A DNA stretch of 64,000 nt from CAG-791 sp000431495 (lineage in GTDB: Bacteria; Bacillota; Clostridia; Lachnospirales; Lachnospiraceae): assembly GCA_052117605.1 (NCBI GenBank), contig JBQKIT010000014.1; one strand, given 5' to 3'. A model generated the notes under the pieces. That model was given only the letters and a program-made list of their open reading frames with translations, ran no database searches and was not told the origin of the DNA. The translations under genes were made by a program, and so were the position numbers. Below, piece after piece: positions 60,387 to 64,000 of this stretch. The number at the start of each line of letters is the position of its first letter. Within the stretch, counting starts at the first letter, position 1.

Positions 60387-61751
60387 ATGATCAATATCCG
60401 CGAAGTGGAAGAAACCAATGCCATGATTGAAAAGGAGAATCTGGATGTCCGCACGATCACGATGGGCATCAGTCTCCTGGACTGCATCAGCTCGGATCTT
60501 CCGACTCTGAAGAAGAATATTTATGAGAAAATCTATTCTCTGGCGAAGGATCTTGTTTCGACAGGGGAAGATATTTCCCGTGATTTCGGGATTCCGATTG
60601 TCAACAAAAGAATTTCGGTGACACCCATCGCTCTGGTCGGCGGCTCTGCCTGCCACAGCCCGGAGGATTTTGTGGAAATCGCAAAGACTCTGGATGAGGT
60701 GGCAAGAAAGGTCGGTGTGAACTTTCTTGGAGGCTACAGCGCCCTTGTGTCCAAGGGCATGACAAGGGCAGATGAGCTTCTGATCCGTTCCATTCCGCAG
60801 GCGCTGAAGGAGACGCAGGTTGTCTGCTCCTCTGTAAATCTTGGATCGACCAAGACCGGAATTGACATGGACGCTGTGCGCTTGATGGGCTCCATCATCA
60901 AGGAGACTGCAGAGGAGACAAAGGAGCTTCCGGTAAACGGCTGTGCAAAGCTTGTCGTTTTCTGCAATGCGCCGGATGACAATCCGTTTATGGCGGGGGC
61001 CTTCCACGGCGTGACCGAGACAGATGTGATTCTGAATGTCGGTGTCTCAGGCCCCGGCGTTGTGAAAAAAGCTCTGGAATCCTGTCACGGTGCGGATTTT
61101 GAGACGCTTTCCGAAACCATCAAGAAGACCGCCTTCAAGGTGACCCGTGTCGGCCAGCTGGTTGCAAAGGAAGCCTCTGCGCGGCTCGGCGTTCCGTTTG
61201 GCATCATTGACCTTTCTCTTGCACCGACCCCTGCAATCGGAGATTCGGTTGCGGATATTCTGTGTGAGATGGGCCTGGAGAAGGCAGGAGCTCCCGGTAC
61301 GACGGCTGCGCTTGCAATGCTGAACGATCAGGTGAAAAAGGGCGGCCTTATGGCGTCCAGCTATGTGGGCGGTCTTTCCGGTGCCTTCATTCCGGTCTCG
61401 GAGGACCAGGGAATGATCGATGCGGCAAGAGCGGGCGCTCTTACGCTGGAAAAGCTGGAGGCGATGACCTGCGTCTGCTCGGTGGGACTGGATATGATTG
61501 CGATCCCCGGAGATACCAAAGACACGACGATTGCGGGAATCATTGCGGATGAGATGGCTCTTGGCATGGTGAACCAGAAGACAACGGCCTGCCGCCTGAT
61601 TCCGGTGCCCGGAAAGGGTGTCGGCGAAGAGGTTGAGTTCGGAGGCCTTCTTGGATATGCACCGATCATGCCGGTAAATCCTTTTGGCTGTGACGAGTTT
61701 GTGAATCGAAAGGGAAGAATTCCCGCCCCGGTACACAGCTTTAAGAACTGA
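60387..61751 (+). CDS. UPF0210 (PFL family) protein
   Basis: A 454-residue member of the UPF0210/DUF711 family, labelled PFL family because of similarity to the pyruvate formate-lyase fold. Conserved stretches include [47 protein letters not shown] and [20 protein letters not shown]. Structure of a relative shows a glycyl-radical-like barrel, yet no radical Gly motif is apparent here and the reaction is unknown. It is paired with the ACT protein at 60090. GGAGGT precedes the ATG. Confidence 0.9.
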   Translation: MINIREVEETNAMIEKENLDVRTITMGISLLDCISSDLPTLKKNIYEKIYSLAKDLVSTGEDISRDFGIPIVNKRISVTPIALVGGSACHSPEDFVEIAKTLDEVARKVGVNFLGGYSALVSKGMTRADELLIRSIPQALKETQVVCSSVNLGSTKTGIDMDAVRLMGSIIKETAEETKELPVNGCAKLVVFCNAPDDNPFMAGAFHGVTETDVILNVGVSGPGVVKKALESCHGADFETLSETIKKTAFKVTRVGQLVAKEASARLGVPFGIIDLSLAPTPAIGDSVADILCEMGLEKAGAPGTTAALAMLNDQVKKGGLMASSYVGGLSGAFIPVSEDQGMIDAARAGALTLEKLEAMTCVCSVGLDMIAIPGDTKDTTIAGIIADEMALGMVNQKTTACRLIPVPGKGVGEEVEFGGLLGYAPIMPVNPFGCDEFVNRKGRIPAPVHSFKN

Positions 61752-61778
61752 TTACAAACGAAAACGGAGGGGTTGGTT

Positions 61779-62756
61779 ATGGAAGCAAAAAAATACGATG
61801 TAACAGCGCTTGGAGAGCTTCTTGTGGATTTTACGGCAGGACCCGTCAGCTCACAGGGAAATCCGACTTTTGAGGCAAATCCGGGCGGAGCACCCTGCAA
61901 TGTACTGTCTATGCTGCAGCGGCTCGGACATCAGACCGCCTTCATCGGCAAGGTCGGTAAGGATGCCTTCGGCAAAATGTTGAAGGAGAAGGCCGGAGCG
62001 CAGGGAATTGACATGAGCGGTCTGTCGATGGATGACAGCGTGCATACAACGCTTGCATTTGTGCAGAAGCTTGCAAATGGGGATCGTGATTTCTCCTTTT
62101 ACCGGAAGCCGGGTGCGGATATCATGCTTCGTCCGGAGGATGTACGGGCTCACCGGGATCTGATCGAGCAGTCCGAAATTTTCCATTTCGGAACCCTGTC
62201 CATGACCGATGAACTGGTGGATCGTGCGACAAAGGAAGCCCTGACCATTGCCAAGGATAACGGTGTCACCATCTCCTTTGACCCCAATTATCGTCCGCCG
62301 CTCTGGAATTCGGAGGATGAGGCAAGAGAGAAGATGATATTTGGCATGCAGAACACCGATATCATGAAGATCTCGGACAATGAAATTGTGTTCCTGACAG
62401 GCGAGGAGGATCTGGATAAGGGTGTGCGTCTTCTGATTGACCGCTATGAGATTCCGCTTGTATTTGCAACGCTTGGACCGGACGGAAGCCGCGCCTACTA
62501 CAAGGGCGAGCGCGTGGACTGCCCCGGCTTTAAGAATCCGAACACCATTGAGACAACCGGCGCCGGAGATACCTTCTGTGCCTGCGGTCTTCATTTTGTT
62601 CTGAAGTATGGCCTGAAGGACCTGAATATTTTCCGCCTTCGGGAGCTTCTGACCTTTGCAAATGCGGCAGCTTCTCTTGTAACGACAAGACGCGGTGCAC
62701 TTGCCGTTATGCCGACTGAAGAGGAGGTGCAGGAGTACCTTCGAAGCTTCCGGTAA
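61779..62756 (+). CDS. PfkB family carbohydrate kinase, fructokinase-like
   Basis: A 325-residue ribokinase/PfkB family sugar kinase. The N-terminal DVTALGELLVDFTAGP and NPGGAPCNVLSMLQRLG substrate-binding region and the C-terminal anion hole GAGDTFCACGL are intact. The pattern resembles fructokinase (ScrK), which makes fructose 6-phosphate. GGAGGGG is placed correctly for ATG 61779; a TTG two codons upstream is an alternative. No sucrose or fructan genes lie beside it, so the substrate is inferred. The gene ends the UPF0210 run before a tRNA unit. Confidence 0.9.
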   Translation: MEAKKYDVTALGELLVDFTAGPVSSQGNPTFEANPGGAPCNVLSMLQRLGHQTAFIGKVGKDAFGKMLKEKAGAQGIDMSGLSMDDSVHTTLAFVQKLANGDRDFSFYRKPGADIMLRPEDVRAHRDLIEQSEIFHFGTLSMTDELVDRATKEALTIAKDNGVTISFDPNYRPPLWNSEDEAREKMIFGMQNTDIMKISDNEIVFLTGEEDLDKGVRLLIDRYEIPLVFATLGPDGSRAYYKGERVDCPGFKNPNTIETTGAGDTFCACGLHFVLKYGLKDLNIFRLRELLTFANAAASLVTTRRGALAVMPTEEEVQEYLRSFR

Positions 62757-62812
62757 GAGCCTGATCGGAAGAAGACGGAGACTGAAGACTCCGGCCGGAA
62801 CGGATTTTTTGG

Positions 62813-62840
62813 TTGATTTTCGCTTTTGCTCTGGTATAAT
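62813..62840 (+). promoter_or_regulatory. Promoter of tRNA-Gly
   Basis: TTGATT at 62813-62818, a 16-base spacer and a perfect TATAAT at 62835-62840, about 40 bases before the mature tRNA. Confidence 0.8.
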
Positions 62841-62879
62841 GAATTGCATGCACGGAACAGCACGGTTGTGCATGCATTT

Positions 62880-62950
62880 GCGGTATTAGTTCATCGGTAG
62901 AATGCGACCTTCCCAAGGTTGAGAGGTGGGTTCGATTCCCATATACCGCT
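62880..62950 (+). tRNA. tRNA-Gly, anticodon CCC
   Basis: A 71-base tRNA without encoded CCA; discriminator T. Acceptor arm GCGGTAT pairs with ATACCGC, the anticodon stem is CGACC/GGTTG with loop TTCCCAA, and the T arm is GTGGG/CCCAT with loop TTCGATT. It reads GGG codons. All four arms fold normally. Confidence 0.93.
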
Positions 62951-62962
62951 TACATTTTTTAT

Positions 62963-63001
62963 CGGCTTTCACTGAGGCTCAGTGGGAGCCGTTTTTTTTT
63001 T
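62963..63001 (+). terminator. Intrinsic terminator after tRNA-Gly
   Basis: CGGCT at 62963 pairs with AGCCG at 62987-62991, with an inner CACTGA/TCAGTG stem, followed by ten T residues. Confidence 0.92.
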
Positions 63002-63102
63002 GTTGGTGCGCTTCCGGTTTTATTCGGAGCGTTTTCAGAATGTGCTACAATATCGCCATGATGACTTTAACCTTCTTACTGACAGTTACATATGAGAAAG
63101 CA

Positions 63103-63792
63103 ATGCGGCTCCTTTCGGAGGCGGTCATACTTCTTTACAGCTGCTTCCGGAGTGGTCTTCTCTGGCAGGCGGCCGGAATGGGGCTTTTGACGGTGATGAT
63201 TTTCTTTCTGCCTGCCCTGTGGATTTCCTGGAGGATTGCAGGGAAACGCTGCCGCGGAGAGCGGGCGGGAGGCATCCGGAAGGGAATTTTGTCGGTGCTG
63301 CTTGTGCTGCCTCCGACCTTGTGCGGAGCACTTTTGATGTTTGCCTTCGGAACGGATGGAATTACAGGGCGTGCGCTGGTCCATCGGATCGGATGGCAGG
63401 GAAGCTATCCCTGGCTGGGCGCTTTGCTTGCCGGGCTTCTGGCGTCGGTGTCGGTGCTGCGCCTTTCGTTTCAGCGGGCACTTTCCGGAACGGATCCGGT
63501 TCTTCTTCAGACGGCGGAAACACTGGGGATCCGGAGAAGAAGAGCCTTCTGGAGCATTGCGGTGCCGGGAGCCATGAAGGGAATTGCAGAGGGAACGATT
63601 CTGGCTGCGGCAAGAGCGGTGGGAGAGTACGGAGCGTGCTCTCTGATGGCGGCTTCCGGGAATGAAACCGGATATGCGGCGGCCTGGATCTGGGATCTTG
63701 GCGCTCTTGCCGCAGGAGGAATTCTCTGCGCGGCGGCAGCCGGAATTTTTCATTGCAAAGAGAAAAGGAAGCACGGGAAGCATGAGTCTTGA
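63103..63792 (+). CDS. modB: Molybdate-type ABC transporter permease
   Basis: A 229-residue permease with about five membrane segments. The loop QTAETLGIRRRRAFWSIAVPGAMKGIAEGTILAAARAVGEYGA is the EAA region of ModB/CysT-type permeases, and LVLPPTLCGALLMFAFG near residue 60-80 matches ModB. Start is uncertain: 63103 gives a protein that begins near the first helix; ATG 63058/63061 lies at or upstream of the likely transcription start of a TGNTACAAT element (63043-63051). The family covers molybdate, tungstate and sulfate, and the binding protein gene is not visible. It overlaps the ATPase gene by 11 bases. Confidence 0.72.
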   Translation: MRLLSEAVILLYSCFRSGLLWQAAGMGLLTVMIFFLPALWISWRIAGKRCRGERAGGIRKGILSVLLVLPPTLCGALLMFAFGTDGITGRALVHRIGWQGSYPWLGALLAGLLASVSVLRLSFQRALSGTDPVLLQTAETLGIRRRRAFWSIAVPGAMKGIAEGTILAAARAVGEYGACSLMAASGNETGYAAAWIWDLGALAAGGILCAAAAGIFHCKEKRKHGKHES

Positions 63793-64000
63793 AGTACAGA
63801 TTCGGAAAAAGGAAGCAGACCGGACGCTGAAGATGAGTCTCCGCACAGAAGAACGGTTCCTTTCTGTGCTGGGAGAAGAGAGCGGCGGGAAAACAGCACT
63901 TTTGCACTGCCTTTCCGGCCTTGTGCTGCCGGATGAGGGGAGCATTTCCCTGAACGGGAGGGTGCTCTATGATTCGCTTCAGAAGATTTGCATTCCGCCA
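63782..64000 (+). CDS. modC: Molybdate-type ABC transporter ATPase, truncated by window
   Basis: The first 73 codons of an ABC ATPase that continues beyond the window. A Walker A variant is seen at GEESGGKTALLHCLSGL (residues 31-47), followed by LPDEGSISLNGRVLYDS, typical of ModC-like ATPases. It starts 11 bases inside the permease gene and is surely cotranscribed with it. The short N-terminal segment before Walker A (about 30 residues, with EVQIRKKEADRTLKMSL) fits ModC more than CysA. Confidence 0.75.
   Translation, partial: MSLEVQIRKKEADRTLKMSLRTEERFLSVLGEESGGKTALLHCLSGLVLPDEGSISLNGRVLYDSLQKICIPP

Noticed and set aside
1..64000. CRISPR array, prophage, integron or rRNA operon
   Set aside because: No regularly spaced repeats, phage structural or integrase genes, or rRNA sequence were seen in reading the window.

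Overview
The window reads as chromosomal DNA of a Gram-positive anaerobe of the Clostridia, most likely Lachnospiraceae. The reasons are gene families and gene order: rel - MBL hydrolase - hemZ, topA overlapping codY, rpsB-tsf, mecA, DUF1385-prmC-prfA downstream of rpmE, a DUF815 ATPase, pyruvate phosphate dikinase, an ACT/UPF0210 pair, and an esterase closely resembling the rumen Butyrivibrio feruloyl esterase Est1E. Gene density is high, most genes lie on the + strand, and both tRNA genes lack an encoded CCA end. I see no rRNA, CRISPR array, prophage or intact insertion sequence.

Layout. 1-649: start of an unidentified minus-strand gene, a 60-residue hypothetical protein and possibly decayed DNA. 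650-8883: Rel, MBL hydrolase, HemZ, a lipase-like hydrolase, an acetamidase-family enzyme and a convergent GtrII-type membrane glucosyltransferase. 9318-18928: housekeeping block with topA-codY, rpsB-tsf (own promoter and a leader with an attenuator-like hairpin), mecA, an rRNA pseudouridine synthase, ligA and metA (Glu111, so probably an acetyltransferase). 19247-20110: an Rpn/PD-(D/E)XK nuclease. 20358-31349: a long accessory operon behind an AT-rich leader. It holds two sugar ABC permeases, a PhnP-like MBL enzyme, a sugar-binding lipoprotein, a GH13 glucosidase, two MgtC proteins, an NPP/alkaline-phosphatase-superfamily phosphohydrolase, an organophosphate antiporter-like MFS protein and a HAD-IIA phosphatase. 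31391-38936: MATE pump, rpmE, DUF1385, prmC, prfA, pheA and a DUF815 ATPase. 39018-42828: ppx and ppk1. 42832-51222: a PHP-HAD fusion, a diguanylate cyclase, an ABC-F ATPase and ppdK. 51333-54990: feruloyl-esterase-like protein, AEC transporter, tRNA-Met, the 3' stub of a lost sugar permease and a GH51 arabinofuranosidase. 55434-64000: membrane zinc-finger protein, polA, coaE, yycJ, ACT protein, UPF0210, a PfkB sugar kinase, tRNA-Gly, and the start of a molybdate-type ABC transporter running off the window.

How the genes work together. Much of the window is core information processing and stringent or nutritional control (Rel, CodY, polyphosphate kinase and phosphatase). The accessory parts point to a plant- or host-glycan diet. 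The strongest candidate for an undescribed system is the 20.4-31.3 kb operon, where oligosaccharide import and a GH13 enzyme sit with three different phosphate-ester enzymes, an organophosphate-type carrier and paired MgtC proteins. I infer salvage of a phosphorylated or phosphodiester-linked alpha-glucoside, perhaps a glucosylated glycerophosphate from teichoic acids. The second notable object is the single-chain fusion of a PHP phosphoesterase to a Cof-type HAD phosphatase.
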